DNA of 64,000 bases from Escallonia rubra (GCA_033065855.1 JAVXUO010001677.1:496001-560000); one strand, 5' to 3'. Positions 1 to 13,425 are shown, numbered from the stretch's first letter. Made by a program: numbers and translations. Notes: a model not told the origin generated them from the letters alone.

Positions 1-3000
1 AATTTAATTATTTCGGAGGGCCACTTTCTTGACGAGTCTTTCCAAGTGTCAACGATAATTTCTAAATTGCCGTTGGCTTGGAAAGAATGTCGTAAGAAGT
101 TAAAACAAAAGAAGGATGCCATGACCATGCAAGAGTTGGTCAAGTATATCCAAGTTGAAGAGAACTCTCGAAACTTGGATAGGCTTGAGTTGGAAGACAA
201 CAAGTCCTCCAAGGCTCTTGTGATAGATCATGGCTCCTCTAGTGGCACTAAGCGTAAGCTTGATGGTCAAGCTTCTGTTTCTACCAACCGGCAAGACAAG
301 CCTAAAAAGGCCTGTTGGAAGTGTGGGAAAATTGGCCGCTTCAAGAAGAATTGCCGAGTGGCTAAGAGGCAGAAAAAGGACCATGCCAATATGGTTGACA
401 ACGAGGACTTCGTTGCAGTGGTTTCCGAAGCCAACATGATGGGGGAAGATGAAGAGTCGTGGGTTGACTCCGGTGCAACCAAGCATATTGTTAAAAACAG
501 AAATCTGCTCAAGGACCTCGAGCCAGTTGCGGAGGGATATCAACTCTGCATGGGAAATTCATCTACGGCTAAGGTCATGGGCAAAGGAACTGTGGTGCTC
601 TATCTCTCTTTCGGAAAGACGCTGACCTTAAAGGATGTGCTTTTTGTTCCCGATGTTAGGAAAAATCTTATATCCGTTAGTATGCTTAATCAGTTTGGAT
701 TTAAGATTTTATTTGAGTCAGATAGTGTAATTCTGACTAAGGGAGGGCACTATGTTGGCAAGGGCTATGTAACCAATGGATTGTACAAGCTTACTATGGC
801 TAATAAAGATACTAAGTTTGTTTATATTGCTGTTCCATTTAATTTATGGCATTCTAGACTAGATCATGTTAATTATAAACGCATGAGAAGTATGGTAAAA
901 TTGAGTTTAATACCTCAAATTACTTCACCTAGTTTAGAGAAATGTTCAGTTTGCATAAAGTCTAAAATTGCCAGAAAATCCTTTAAAGGGGTTGAGAGGA
1001 AAACACAATTATTAGAATTAGTACATTCGGACTTGTGTGAAATGGAAGGTAATCTAACACGGGGTGGTAAAAGATACTTCATTACATTTATAGATGATTG
1101 TTCACGTTATACATACACGTATCTTCTTAGGACTAAGGATGAAGCTTTGGATAAATTTAAAATTTACAAAGCGGAAGTAGAAAATCAACTAGATCGTAAG
1201 ATTAAAATTTTACGGTCGGATAGGGGAGGTGAATATATTTCCTTTGATGATCTATTTGAAACTTGGGGTATCATACACCAAGTTACAGCTCCTTATAGTC
1301 CACAACAAAATGGTGTAGCCGAGAGGAAAAATAGGACCTTGCAAGAAATGGTTAATACCTTATTACTTACTTCTAATTTGCCTAAGAATTTGTGGGGGGA
1401 AGCTCTCATGACGTCCACATATATACTTAATCGTATACCCCACAAGGTATCTAATGTCACACCCTATGAGTTATGAAAGAAGAGAAAACCTTCTTTTGGA
1501 CACCTTAAAGTGTGGGGGTGTAGGGCGTTAGTAAGGCTAACCGATCCAAAAAAACCCAAATTGGGGGAAAAGGCAATCGAATGTGTCTTCATAGGCTATG
1601 CTCAACATAGCAAAGCGTATAGATTCTTAACCGTGGAATCAACGGAATCCGTTAGCCAAAATATCATTTTGGAATCTAGAGATGCAGAATTTTTTGAGAA
1701 TTCTTTCTCTAGAGATCGGAAAAATGAAAACACAGTCGATGAGGATCAAGTTCACCCTACTCCGGAAATGGGGGAAGGAGGTGAACTAAGGAGAAGTAAG
1801 AGAGCAAGAATTGAGAAAACCTATGGTCCAGATTTCTACCAATTTTTAGTTGAGGGAAGTAGAAATGAAGGTGATTACTCTCATATGTATAATGTAGAAC
1901 ATGACCCTCTTTCATATCGAGAAGCCATTACTTCTCGAGATTCTGACTTGTGGCAAGAAGCTATAAATGATGAAATGGAGTCGATAATGTCAAACCAAAC
2001 TTGGGTATTGACTGATTTACCACTAGGGTTTAAACCAATAGGCTGCAAATGGATCTTTAAGCGAAAGCTTAAGCCAGACAGATCCGTAGATAAGTATAAA
2101 GCTAGACTTGTAGCCAAGGGTTTTAAACAAAAGGAAGGAATTGACTATTTCGACACTTACGCTCCGGTAGCTAGACTTAGCACTATAAGATTATTGTTTG
2201 CGTTATCGTCCATTAACAAACTAGTTATACACCAAATGGACGTCAAGACTGCTTTTCTAAATGGTATTTTAGATGAGGAGGTATACATGGAACAACCGAA
2301 AGGTTTTGTACTAAAGGGCCAAGAAACAAAGGTTTGTAAGCTTATCAAATCTTTGTATGGTTTAAAACAAGCTCCAAAGCAGTGGCATGAACAATTTGAT
2401 CAAGTCGTTCTCTCTAATGGATTTAGAATAAATGAATGTGACAAATGCGTTTATTCTAAGTTTGATAAAGGACGTGGTGTGATAATATGTTTGTATGTGG
2501 ATGATATGTTAATCTTTGGTACTGATTTAGATATTGTGTTGGAAACTAAATTATTTCTATCTTCATCGTTTGATATGAAGGATATGGGGAAGCCAATGTT
2601 ATATTGGGAATGAAAATAATAAGATACTCGGATTCTATTTCTTTGTCACAGTCTCATTATATTGAGAAAACTCTAAAGAAATTTAATCACGAGAATTGTG
2701 TCCCGGTTACTACCCCATATGACCCTTATATCAAGTTGAGGGCAAATGAAGGGAAATGTGTCTCTCAGCTAGAGTATTCTAGTGTTATTGGCAGCTTGAT
2801 GTATATCATGCAATGTACCCGGCCAGATATAGCCTTTGCAGTTGGTGTTTTGAGTAGATTTACTCATAACCCCGGGCAAGTTCATTGGAATGCAGTGTTT
2901 AGAGTACTTAAGTACCTTAAGGGCACAATGGACTATGCATTAACTTATAAAGAGTTTCCTGCTGTTTTGGAAGGGTACACAGATGCAAACTGGATCACGG

Positions 3001-4020
3001 ACTCAGATGAAACAAAGTCCACAAGTGGTTTGATATTTACCATAGGTGGAGGTGCTGTTTCTTGGGGTTCCAAGAAACAAACTTTGATTTCACATTCGAC
3101 CATGGAGTCCGAGTTTATTGCTTTGGCAATGACGATTAAGGAGGCAGCATGGCTAAGAGACCTGTTGATAGAGATTCCTCTATGGCCTAAGCCAATGCCT
3201 GCTATTTCTATATTCTGCGATAACGAGGCAGCGTTAACGCGAGCATATAGTAAGGTATACAATGGGAAGTCTAGACATATAAGTCTTAGACATAGCTATG
3301 TGAGAGAACAACTTAGCAAAGGAGTTGTTACTATTAGTTATGTGAAGTCCAAAGGAAATTTGGCAGATCCCTTTACGAAAGGCCTAGGTAGGGATATAAT
3401 ATAGCAGACTTCCAAGGAGATGGGTTTGAAGCTCATGAAATTAGAGAGGTAACATACACGTGGAAACCAACTAGATACTAGAGTAACCTTTAGTCTTCTA
3501 GTTCAATGGAAAAACACGTTGTATTTATAACCAAAGATGCACTAAAAGATGAAGATTTTGATCTTCATGCCATCTCAAAGTAGTGCATACTTGTATGGAG
3601 AACAAGAGGAGGGTGGGAGTTATTCCCTTAATAAATCTATGTCCTTAAAGGAGGGTGCAAGTCATACAAGTGCACCTTAGTAGATTTACCTATATAAGTG
3701 CGGGAAGTGGAGCCGCTTCTACGAGATTTGAGCTAGTCTCTATGGCACTTATGAAAATCCTAAGATGTAGCACATGGCTGTAAATGTGCAGGTATTTGGA
3801 AATTTGGTTGGAAAGTTCTACACAAAGTTGTGATGATCAATCACCAAGGATTCTTAGTTCAAGGCTAAGGCTACTTTGAATTCTGATTGACTTTACTACT
3901 TTATAGTAAAGGTTCAAGTCGAAAGACACCTTTATTTTAGTAGGACCTACCAAGGGATAGAGAGGTACATTTCTAAACTAGGAATGTGATAAAATCCATT
4001 TTTTGAAAATTGGGGGAAAT
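1..4020 (+). mobile_element. Ty1/copia LTR retrotransposon, internal region (5' end outside window)
   Basis: Fossil copy of a copia-class element, cut by the left edge of the window. Parts are visible in the order typical of copia: a gag tail with a CCHC zinc knuckle (about 310-360), an aspartic protease with a DSGA motif (about 465), an integrase core with the HHCC-like region before it (about 850-1460), reverse transcriptase with the YVDD box (about 1970-2600) and RNase H (about 2970-3400). Integrase before RT is the copia order. A purine-rich tract at about 4008-4020 precedes the LTR. The coding part is broken, with about two breaks in the visible portion. The lineage within copia is not resolved. 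Age cannot be estimated because the 5' LTR is missing from the window, but a later DNA transposon sits in the 3' LTR, so the insertion is not very recent. Confidence 0.93.
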
Positions 4021-5622
4021 TGTTGGAAATTTTCCAATAATAGATTATTACCTTATTAAAGTTTGTACTACAAGGAATAAGTTGCAAAAAGAATCAATCA
4101 AATTGATTGATTGGTTTGAGAGATAATTAACTCTCAAACATTAGCATTTAGAGGGTGTTTGGGATTGATTAAGTCTTGGTCAAACCTGATTTAATCTAGA
4201 TTAAATCAGGTTTGTGGGTGTTTGGCAAAAGAGATTAACAGATTTGATCCATCTCCAAAAGCTAAAAACTGATTTAATCCATAATCCTCAAAAGTGAGGA
4301 TTATGAAATAATCACTTTTTCCATAATCAGGTTTGACCATGTAATTTACCATCATATCCCTATATTTTTTACAAAAAGACCTCTCATACCCCTTAATTAA
4401 TTAGATAATTGCTGGAGTTTATTTCTTCTCTGCTAACCTTTTTTTCAATACTAATGTTCGTGATGCTATCTGCGATGCAATTTCTGCTAGATAAATTTTT
4501 TTTTTTTTGCGCAAGATAAACTTTATTTGTAATTTTGGGATGTTATCGTACTATAAGCAATAACGTGAGATTGTTTATATTTTTTAATTTAAAATAAAAG
4601 TAACAACTTTTGTAGGACGTGAAAATAGTTATTTTCATAATTTATTTGGACATTATAATTATTTACGAATAAAAGTTATGTTAACGTTGCATGGATATTA
4701 TAAAATTTGTTTATTGAATGCCCTCTATGGTCATTTTGTTATAGTGAAACTGATTTAAGTACTTTTTATCCAAACACTTTTTATAAATTTAATCTAATTA
4801 ACAACTACTTTTGCCAAACAGCAAACTGATTCTGATTAAATCAGATTTTGAAAACTGATTAAGATTTAAGCAGAATCTGCTTTTTTTAATCAATCCCAAA
4901 CGGGCTCTTAATAAGGTTGAAACTAAGTGGGTTCCCACATGGCTTGGGAAATGGAAAAGTTAAGGGTATTTAAATGGCCATGTGACATACCATATTGTTC
5001 TAGAAACACATGGTATGCATGGCCATGCACTTGCACATGTGCGGTGCACCGCACCGCACACGCGCGCGCGCGCGCCGGCGGCGGCGTAAAGGCGCTATTG
5101 GCGCTTTTAGACGTACTTTGCACTTCGCACGTGCGCATCGTCGCTAGGAGCCCTCGCCCCGAGCCCAGCCTTAACTTTTGCGACAAATTCAGCTTGTGAG
5201 CTGCAACTTGAAACTGAAACAGTTTATTTTGAATGGCAACAGAAATTGGTGCCTTTTCGTTCAAAAGTTGCACCTCTATTCTGTGTCTACAGATTGTGAC
5301 TGTTAAGTGACATCTGCAGAGTCACTTAACTGCCACAACTGTTTGCACCTGTTCTTGGCACCCTTTGGTGTCTATAAATAGGCTGATGGTCAGATCATAT
5401 TTTACACTTCGAATTTCTCTCTTGCTCTCTCTCAAATTTCTGTCTGTTGATTGCATTCTGCTGTGATCAACAGTGTCTCGCCTGTTTTATCTTGGGAGGC
5501 AGATTTGCTGCTACCCTAAGCAGATTATAAGGGAGCAAATACTGTCTTAAGGAAAGAGTGCAATGCATTCGACTCAGGCATCTTCACTTCAGATTCTCCA
5601 TACGGCCTTTATTTTTCCAACA
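4021..5622 (+). repeat. 3' LTR of the copia element, with nested Tourist insertion
   Basis: The LTR starts right after the polypurine tract with TGTTGG and ends with CCAACA at 5617-5622, the inverted ends expected of an LTR. A TATA-like box (TATAAATAG) lies at about 5374-5382 and marks the probable U3/R boundary. A 757-bp Tourist-like element occupies 4151-4907, so the LTR itself is about 840 bp. The segment around 5035-5095 is unusually GC- and CG-rich for this AT-rich region. The 5' LTR is not in the window, so end identity could not be compared. Confidence 0.85.
4151..4907. mobile_element. Tourist-like (PIF/Harbinger) non-autonomous element nested in the copia LTR
   Basis: The terminal inverted repeats match over about 22 bp: left GAGGGTGTTTGGGATTGATT, right (reverse complement) GAGCCCGTTTGGGATTGATT. 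The flanks carry the direct repeat TTA at 4148-4150 and 4908-4910, the target duplication of the PIF/Harbinger superfamily. The interior is AT-rich and has no open frame for a transposase, so the element is non-autonomous. It is younger than the LTR it interrupts. Confidence 0.85.
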
Positions 5623-6289
5623 TACATGTTGGTCAGCACCCTCACCCCTGCCTCCAATCCTCACCCCCATAAGGAAGCCCCCACGATCCCCCACTCTTCA
5701 TCACCCACCATCAGTACCCATTTTCCTCATCAATTACAACTATAGCGCGTGCACACACATACACACACACATACAAGCGAACGCGATCAACCACCTCTAC
5801 CACTGACTCTTTTCCCGCGTGTGCACGCTATCAACAACCCAACTAACCCACCTTTTCCCCCACTAGCCATATCATGCACTCATCATATATCTGCCTCTAC
5901 CCCTTGTTCCCTAATTATCATCCCCATATGAAACCACTACGGTCCTCCACCCCTACGACCCAGCACCAGTGTAAACCCCTTGTACAACGCCCCCCTCTTG
6001 CCCACCCCAATCCATCACGAACTCTGAACCAATGGTAGAAATCACCATCACCACTGCCAAGACCACACCCACATTAAGATCAAGCCATCATATAATGCTC
6101 CAACACCAAATTGTCGCTGCTGAAATATCTAAGGTTTAAACAAAATCTTTATCAAGTTTGTTGTGGTCTATGGTGATTCTATTTCTGTGTGTGCAGATAT
6201 TGGTGGTGGGGGGAGGGTTAGGGCGGGTTGGCGTTAGAGTGTGGGTGGTTGGGGAAAGACTGGTGACTTTCGTGGGGTGTTGGCATATT
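5623..6289. other. C-rich intergenic stretch without recognised gene
   Basis: Cytosine-rich, low-complexity sequence with a short CA microsatellite at about 5749-5775. The open frames here are short, proline/histidine-rich and have no recognisable domain. They look like products of base composition. No feature assigned. Confidence 0.5.
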
Positions 6290-7536
6290 TGTCATGAAAA
6301 GACATTTTTGCTCCTCTATGTGGACGACTCTAGTGAACCCCCTCGAAAAAATCCCCCGAAAGGAAGATTTTAGGGAGTCGCAATCTTATTTAATTTAAGT
6401 AAAGGAAAACAAGAAAAACCTAAAAATGATTCTAAAAATATCCAAAGGACAACTAATATATCGAAATAAGAGACATGGGTTCGAAGACTAGTTATTCGAC
6501 GGGAAGGTGTTAGGCACCCTGCATACCATTTCGGTCTCTACTTTATTTCTATAATCTTTGGCCTTTAAAACATATAACATTTATATATGTAATAAAACTA
6601 ACCTTAAGTTTATTTTATATTTTTGGCTTGTACTCGATATCAGGGGTCGAATTGTCTACGTATCCTGTCGGACTAACCAAAATCAAAACCATCGTAATTC
6701 GACTCTGATCATATAGGAAGCGACCTACACTTCAGTCTTAAACTCAAACTAAGGAATCAAATGAAAGAATCTTTTTATAATTTTTATGCTAGAAATGAAA
6801 TGTGATTACGGGGATGAGAACACTCTAGACTATTATAACTTAGACTATTCTAGAAAGCAGTAAATATACTTCGTGAAAGCTCTAACCTAGAAGACTTGAA
6901 AACTTCTTATGATGACTCCACAATATTAGTGACTCAAGACTATATAGAAATGAATATAAAATGCTAAAGTTTTTTCAGAAATGATCTACCAGGATAAATG
7001 ATATAAATTTATAGGCAGAAAAAACTTATTCTAAAAAATGTAGGCCAATGACCTTATTCATAAGGGTCTGGGATGCCAGAAATGGTAAAGATGACCATAT
7101 CAATATGTGATTTGATGATAAGACAAAATATTTCATAAAAATCATGGGTCGGTAAAAGTCAACAAATTTTGGGACATTATCTGACCCTAATTCGATAATT
7201 ATCTCCGATTTTATTAGATGGGATGTACCAGATTCATGAATTATTTCTATATCTCATACAAATCAAGGATTAATCGCATATATCAAGAATAAATCACAAG
7301 ATATTTTCAAATATTTTAATCAATCACAATCTCTTAACTTGACCTGAGTCAAACTTAACTAACTAGATTGAACTGGATTACTAGACTAGACTGGAGTGGG
7401 TTAACTATTAGACTTAATTAAATAAATTAAGTTCAATATACCATTAGGCCTATAGCCACAATAATAAATCTTAATTATCAATAAATCCCAATAATTATAT
7501 ATAAACAAAAAGGACTATAAAAATAGGGTGTCTACA
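6290..7536 (+). repeat. Probable Ogre/Tat-type (Ty3/gypsy) LTR remnant
   Basis: Fossil. Two phrases resemble ones I remember from LTRs of the plant Ogre/Tat lineage: a GGGAGTCGC segment near 6374, and GGGTTCGAAGACTAGTTATT with GGGAAGGTGTTAGGCACCC shortly after it (about 6477-6518). The stretch ends at 7536 in GGGTGTCTACA, a typical end for that group. No internal coding region is attached, so it would be a solo or truncated LTR. The left boundary is approximate and the assignment rests on remembered motifs. Confidence 0.4.
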
Positions 7537-9100
7537 ACGACTATCCACCTTTTCAACCGGAGAGACAATTTTTGGTTCAATTGCAATAAATCTCAAAATA
7601 TTATGGTGATATGTGCTACAATTGAAACCATAGAATTTTAAATGAAAAATAATATAAGCATTTATCCTTAATTTCAAAGTCTTTTAGCACATAAATCTTC
7701 AGGTCTTTTTCCCGCAAAGAAATTACTTTAAGTATTTTTCTCCAAAAATCATCTTTAGCTTAAAGCTAATTTTGAAAGTTGATTTAGATTTAATATAAAA
7801 TTTACGTTCGAGAATTCATTCCAAACATGATATTAATCTTCAAAACCTAAATGTCTTCTTGAGCCAGAAGCCCTTTAGATTGGTCCAAAGTATTCTTTGC
7901 CCAGTTTTTTTTAAAGCCGGCCCACCACTTGACTATCACTTAGGCACGGGCCATGTCAGGCTTCTCAGCGCCCATGTCACTTGACTTTCACTTAGGCACG
8001 CAAGTATAGCCACATATTGTCAGCTTTTATGACAAATAATTTTTGAAGGCATGTGAACATGAAAAAAGTCGCAAAGGGTGAATGGAAAATGTAAAGAAAA
8101 TAGCTTAGATAAATTTTTTAAAAGGTCAGTATTTAAACGGGAAAACACGTGCACCAAATTCTTTGTTTGGATTATGAGGAGATGTATTTATCAAATTCTG
8201 GAGAAAATTTTGAAAAGAAAATTTGGCATGCTAAAATTTTCTGTAGAAATGACTAGTTCAGACTAGTTATTTGACAAATCTTCTTCATAAATATCGGGAG
8301 TAAGTGACTCTTTTTCCGTCTCCATAATTTTAGCTATCTTCTTTCATTAAAAAAGAAAACTCTCTATCATTAGTTTGTATCCATACACCATCAAATTATC
8401 TGAGTTCAATTTTTCAGATGTAAATCAACATATAAAATACTCGCTTCTATAAAACCGCCTAAACACTAAATTTACAATTGCATACATTTATAAATCAACG
8501 AATCTCAAAATTAATTAATTTTGAAATGCAAGGTAATTTGAAATTCGGGGTAAATGCTTTTTGACCCCCGTACCTTAGAGCAGTTGCAATATGGGTTCGG
8601 ATTTTTGAAATTGTATTTCGAAAATTCGTTTTTGGTTGGCTTTTAAAAGGAAGTGGGAGATGACAAATATTTTTAAAAAATGTTCCTAAAGCCCAAAAAA
8701 AAAAAAAAAAAAAGAGGAAAGAGCGAAAAAGGGGAGATGAAAAATATTTTGGCAAGTATTTAGCATTTTATTAGGTCAAGAGGTGTGTTTTTGGACGCCA
8801 AACATTTTTAGCCTAAAAACTGTGTAAACTTGGATGTAAACCGTCCAATTTGCCCAGTTTTGATGAGTGCGGTGAGATTTAATTTAACTTTTTAAATTAA
8901 AAAATGTCATATTACAACTACCATAAAAGTACAGGAGCTATAAAGTACAGGAGGTCAAAGATGATTTTATCCTTTAAAATTCTTCGTCCAAACCCAAACA
9001 CACACTAAGGGTTAAAGTTGCGGTCTACATTTGTTCATGTTTTTGAGACTTCTTTTTCTTTTACCCTAGAAGGCAGAAGGGCAATTCAGTCCTAAAAAGT
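7537..9100. other. Intergenic sequence, possible old MITE at 8549-8981
   Basis: Mostly AT-rich sequence with no convincing gene. The phrase CACTTGACTWTCACTTAGGCACG occurs twice near 7927 and 7978. At about 8549 a segment reading GGGTAAATGCTTTTTGACC faces a diverged inverted copy ending near 8981, which suggests a decayed inverted-repeat element. No target duplication could be verified. An A-run lies at about 8694-8713. Confidence 0.3.
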
Positions 9101-9154
9101 TAAATTAGGGTTTCTTGAGATCTAAAGGGGGTAAGCCGCCATTCCACGGAAACT

Positions 9155-9212
9155 GGCCAATCAATCAAACGGCCAGTATTCCAGCCCCCATTACCCTAAA
9201 TGGCTATAAAAA
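9155..9212 (+). promoter_or_regulatory. Promoter-like sequence (CCAAT and TATA boxes)
   Basis: A CCAAT motif near 9158 is followed about 45 bp later by TATAAAAA near 9203, a plausible plant polymerase II core promoter. Downstream, 9235-9550 has possible splice signals (CACCAG/GT near 9309, TTTAG near 9350, TTG/GTAAGA near 9551). No reading frame through it gives a recognisable protein. Chance occurrence is quite possible. Confidence 0.25.
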
Positions 9213-9559
9213 CAATGGGCAGCCGCTTCATCGTCAGCGTATCATACAGAAGTGCTCCGTCACGGTGTGACGCAGCCATGCACATCTTGTTTCTTCTCTT
9301 TCATCACCAGGTGTAGTTTCATTTTTGTGTGGTTTTCTTGCATCTGTTTAGGTCCGTCTGTAAGCCGACGACAACGCTTCAACCACCACCGGTGTGGAGA
9401 AGCTCATGTATGCCAACGCTTGGAGACGGACCTGAATCGGCAAGAAAGTGGGAAAAAAGGGTTTCCTTTTTCCCTGACTTGGGTGTGTTGATTTAGGTCC
9501 TTTTTCAAGCCATGGCACACACTGAGATAGAGTTTGGTAACTTTGGTAAGAATTTTCTC

Positions 9560-10990
9560 TTTCATCCAACAAATGCCCATTTAAGCGTAATCCCAAGAAC
9601 CGTTTGTAAGTATGGTGCAGATTTGAATGCTAGGAGATTGTTTTGTGATCTCAGCATAACCCCAAAAATCACATGGATTTAAACACAAAGTTTGACCAAC
9701 GAAATGACATGGATTGCCTCTTCGAGAATTTGTGTAAACTTTTCTGGGCTTTATTATGTGAAGTATCTTTGTGAGGAATCAGATTTGATGCATGATTGCA
9801 TGTGGTGGTTGGATTCTGGGCTAAATTTGAAAAACATTCTGGAATTTGGATGCTGGAGTTTTGGTATGAAACAATCACGAATCTTTACGTAAAAGCATTT
9901 CTTTGCAACAATTAATATATGTTCAAAAAAAAAAAATCACGAATATTTTCAGGTCTTTGATACTGGTTCTTCGTTCTTGTTTTTCATTTGAGTCTTAAAA
10001 TGGACATTAAAACAAAATCCCATAATTTAGCTTGAAACAAATATTGAAATGAATAAACATACTGTATATAACAGCACCCACAAAATTGTCCTGAAAAGTG
10101 TTTTATGACATTGTCCAACACCTAACCCGAAAATCACCTATAACCAAGTTAAGTTTGAATAAGGACTGGCTACTGTTACAGATGGCTTTTTATTCTTTGG
10201 TTTATATAGTAGGGAAATAAAATTAATTTAGTTTGTTTAGATTTTGCAGTCAATTTGTTCTTATGGTCTTTTTGCAATCGCAATACCTCTCTTGATTCTG
10301 AGTTACAATTCAAGCTTGGTGACCAATCTTCTTATATCAGGTTGATTCTTTGTGGCAAGTTCTAAAGTTCTGTTTAATTCCTTGGCGCTAGAGTTTGTTG
10401 GCGGTGCACATTTTATGTTAACTGGATGTATACTATATATAATAAGAATACGCATTTGGGTGTAACACATCTTATCTTTTGATGTTACATAATTATCAAT
10501 GTAGAATGGTGACAAATTTTATTATGAAAAAAAGCTTAAAAAAAAAGACAAAAAAAATATTAAATATTAGATAACTATTTAAGGATATGTTTGGTTTTCA
10601 CATTATAAAACATCTATATATAATGCTTGATCTATAACAAGTTTAATTTAGTAACTTCATTTTTGCACATGAGGTCATTTAACATTCACTAAAAAATGTA
10701 GCCAAAAACTATGTTCAAATGTCAAGCTTGATATTATTAAAATATTATATTACTAACTTCATTTTTACACACTCGTGGCAATGATGGGAGGATTGCCTAT
10801 CCTTTCTGCCATGGTGTTAGATTCTATAGACTTTTGTTCATGGTAGAGTGGATTGTGGCTTTGGTTCGGCTTTGTGGGTTTGAGTGGATACTATTAATTA
10901 GGGCCTCAAAAAAAGGTGAGAAATATGAACCAATGAGGTATGACCTTGGTGTTGCTTCCTACGTTATATTATGGATCCGTCAAGTGAGTT
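9560..10990. other. Intergenic sequence, nothing recognised
   Basis: AT-rich sequence with short A-runs. The few short open frames have no recognisable domain. No RNA gene, terminal inverted repeat or target duplication found. Confidence 0.5.
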
Positions 10991-10997
10991 ATTCTGG

Positions 10998-11217
10998 GGC
11001 GGGTGCGGGTGCGGGTGCGGTTCGGATACGGGGGTGGGTGCGGGTCAGATACTGGGAAGGAGTAGAGTTATAACCAAATCCGACCCGGACCCACTGTAGA
11101 TTTAAAATTTAATTGTCATATATGTCCCATAACCCGGTCACAGTAAAAAAAAATCCGGACCTATCGGATCGGAGAGGGTTGGATATTCACCGGTTACAGA
11201 TTAAATTGTCATCCCTA
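10998..11217. mobile_element. hAT-like element, truncated copy
   Basis: Begins in a GGGTGC repeat and ends with ATTAAATTGTCATCCCTA. The reverse complement of that end (TAGGGATGACAATTTAAT) matches the ends of the complete hAT element at 56923-57906, and the internal GACCCGGAC/ACCCGGTCA phrases also match. The left terminal repeat is missing, so the copy is truncated and no target duplication can be checked. Confidence 0.6.
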
Positions 11218-11690
11218 AGCGCAAACAGCTTGAACCACTTCAAATCTTTTAAGTGACGGGGGTACTGGAAAGCGGGTGAAGCCCTACGACACAAGAAATA
11301 TCTTACCCAAGGGTTATCTTGCTTTTCTAACTATTTCTCTCTGGTCGTCAAGTAGTGAATGCAATATCTCTTATTATTGTGTATAATTGCCAATCCTTTA
11401 TTAGAGTGCTACATTTTCTTTCTGGTCCATTACATCTTTTTTTTATCTTCCGTAGTGAAAATATTACCTTTTTCGTTTTAAACGTCAAAAAACTGTAAAA
11501 TGAGGGTGATGTTTTTTTGTATGAAATTTTATGGACTAATTGCTCTAAAAGGCAAATTTATATAACGTGAAAAACAAATTTATTTTACAGTATTTGACAG
11601 AGAGTTCCTTCATTAGTAACTTGAAGTGTCCCATGTACTCTAAGTCCAATCATCATAATGATTTTATTGAGTTTGAAACCAATAGAACAA

Positions 11691-13425
11691 CTCAAAGGGG
11701 GGATGAATAAGGTTTTTAAAAATTAATAGGGAATTTAAACTTAGTACAATCACGAATCTCAATCAAATCAAGTAATACTTTAATGAATATATTAACTAAA
11801 CAATCGCAAACAACTAAAAAGTAATAAGTAAAGAGAAATAGAGATACTTGACAAGGAGATTTAAATGGTTCGGTTTGAACTACCTTCAAGCTTACATCCA
11901 CATCTTCAAGGAAGTTCCTTGCAAGAGTACTGTAATCTTCTAACAACAATATTCTTTCGGGTCAAGATCAAAACCCTTATAACACTTAGTGATATCCTCA
12001 CACCAAGCACAAGCCTTGAATCCACAAAGCTCACCTAAGATTTGACAAATCCAAGCCTTGATCACAATCATTTTACAAAGATCAATTGTGTACAAAGAAA
12101 TCATCTTAAAAGGAAATGAGTACAAATGAAACTCTAGTACAATAAAGAGATGAGAGAATTGATGACCTGAAGAATGCTCACTCTCAATCAAAGAATTGCT
12201 CACAAAGATGCTCTCTTTAATGATGTAAAATCATGAAGATGAAGAGAGAAAAGTTTAATCTATGAGCCTTGATGTTCCTCTAATGAAAAAAAAAAGAATA
12301 TGGTTTTCATGTGTATGATGAAGTTCCAAATCATTTTTATAGGGTGGATATCAGATATAGCTATTATGGAAAGATTTGACATGATTTTGGACAAAATTAG
12401 CCATTATTTCTCACTCAACGGTCAATAAAGTCGACTGCATTGAGAGTGTAGTTGATTGCATTCACTTGCTGCCCATTTCTCGACTGTCTCGTGAGACCCC
12501 ATTTCTTATTTTGTGTATAACTTTCTCTAAAAAAATCGGATGGAGGTGTCGTTTTTTGTGTTAGAAAGCTAATGAAAAGATTAGCACCAAAAACATTTTT
12601 GAGAAAATATGAATGAGCTCCAAAGTTCACTCATTTTCAAGAAACACACTTGTGTAAAAGGTTGTGAACTCATATGCAATGCACAATGCGTCTTAGGGTC
12701 ATTTTAGACCATAGTCATCAATTCAAGTATCAAATCAAGACTAGTTACGTAATAGTAAATATCAATCATAATCGATAGTAACTTAGGCCCTGCTTGACAC
12801 TCTTTTTTTTTTCAAATTTTTTTTTTCAGTTTTGAAAACTGGGAAAAAAAGTTACGTTTGGTAACCAATTTTTTTTCTTCTTCAGTTTTAAAAACCAGTT
12901 TTTAAACTGAAGAAGAAAAAAAAAACTTTAAAAATGAGTTTCGATTTTTAGTTTTGGTTTTTTTATTTTTTAGACCACCACCACCACTACCTTCCCACCG
13001 CCGGCAGCCACCGCCACCGCAAACCACCACAAAAAAAAACTGGGTCATCAAACACCAAAAAAAAAAACTCAAAATAAAAACTGGGTTATCAAACACCCAC
13101 TTGTTTTTGTAAAAAAAAAAAAAAATCAAACTACTCTTTAATATATTTTTTTCTTGGAAACAAAAAAAAAGTGTTGTCAAACAGAGCCTAACCTATGCAT
13201 TCTTTGTTGTTATTTGACATTGGACTTGATGAAACTTTTATAGTATGTCCACTATAACTTTAAGCTTTTTTGACTTTTAATCCATCCATCTAACTTTTCA
13301 AGTGTGTCTTCATGAGTGTACATGTATATACCTACTAAGAATACACTCAAAGCACACATTAGAGCATAATCAATGTGTGGTTATCATCAATACGTAAGCT
13401 TAGATTATCCAACCATAGAGTTAAC
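11691..13425 (+). repeat. Copy A of an unclassified repeat family (GGGGGGTGAATA ends)
   Basis: Starts with CTCAAAGGGGGGATGAATAA and ends near GAGTTAACA. It shares its start, end and several internal phrases (ATACTTGAC, TTTAGATGGTTCGG or close variants, TTCAAG-AAGT-CCTTG, CGGGTCAAGATC) with copy C at 47850-49084 and copy B at 13740-14060. The ends are weakly inverted (left AACTCAAAGG, right reverse complement AACTCTATGG). No transposase-like frame or convincing target duplication is visible, so the class is unknown. A Tourist MITE is nested inside at 12786-13188. Confidence 0.6.
12786..13188. mobile_element. Tourist-like MITE (copy 1)
   Basis: Terminal inverted repeats GGCCCTGCTTGACACTCTTT and (reverse complement of right end) GGCTCTGTTTGACAACACTT. 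Same family as 17191-17552, sharing the central CCACTACCTTCCCACCGCC phrase. The flank is TTA on the left and TAA on the right, so the target duplication is imperfect in this copy. No coding capacity. Nested in repeat copy A. Confidence 0.75.

Noticed and set aside
4923-5273. Open frames on both strands in the copia LTR
   Set aside because: They arise from the GC-rich block of the LTR, which is noncoding in this family.
5558-5931. Histidine/proline-rich short frames after the LTR
   Set aside because: Result of C-rich and CA-repeat DNA. No domain, promoter or conservation evidence.
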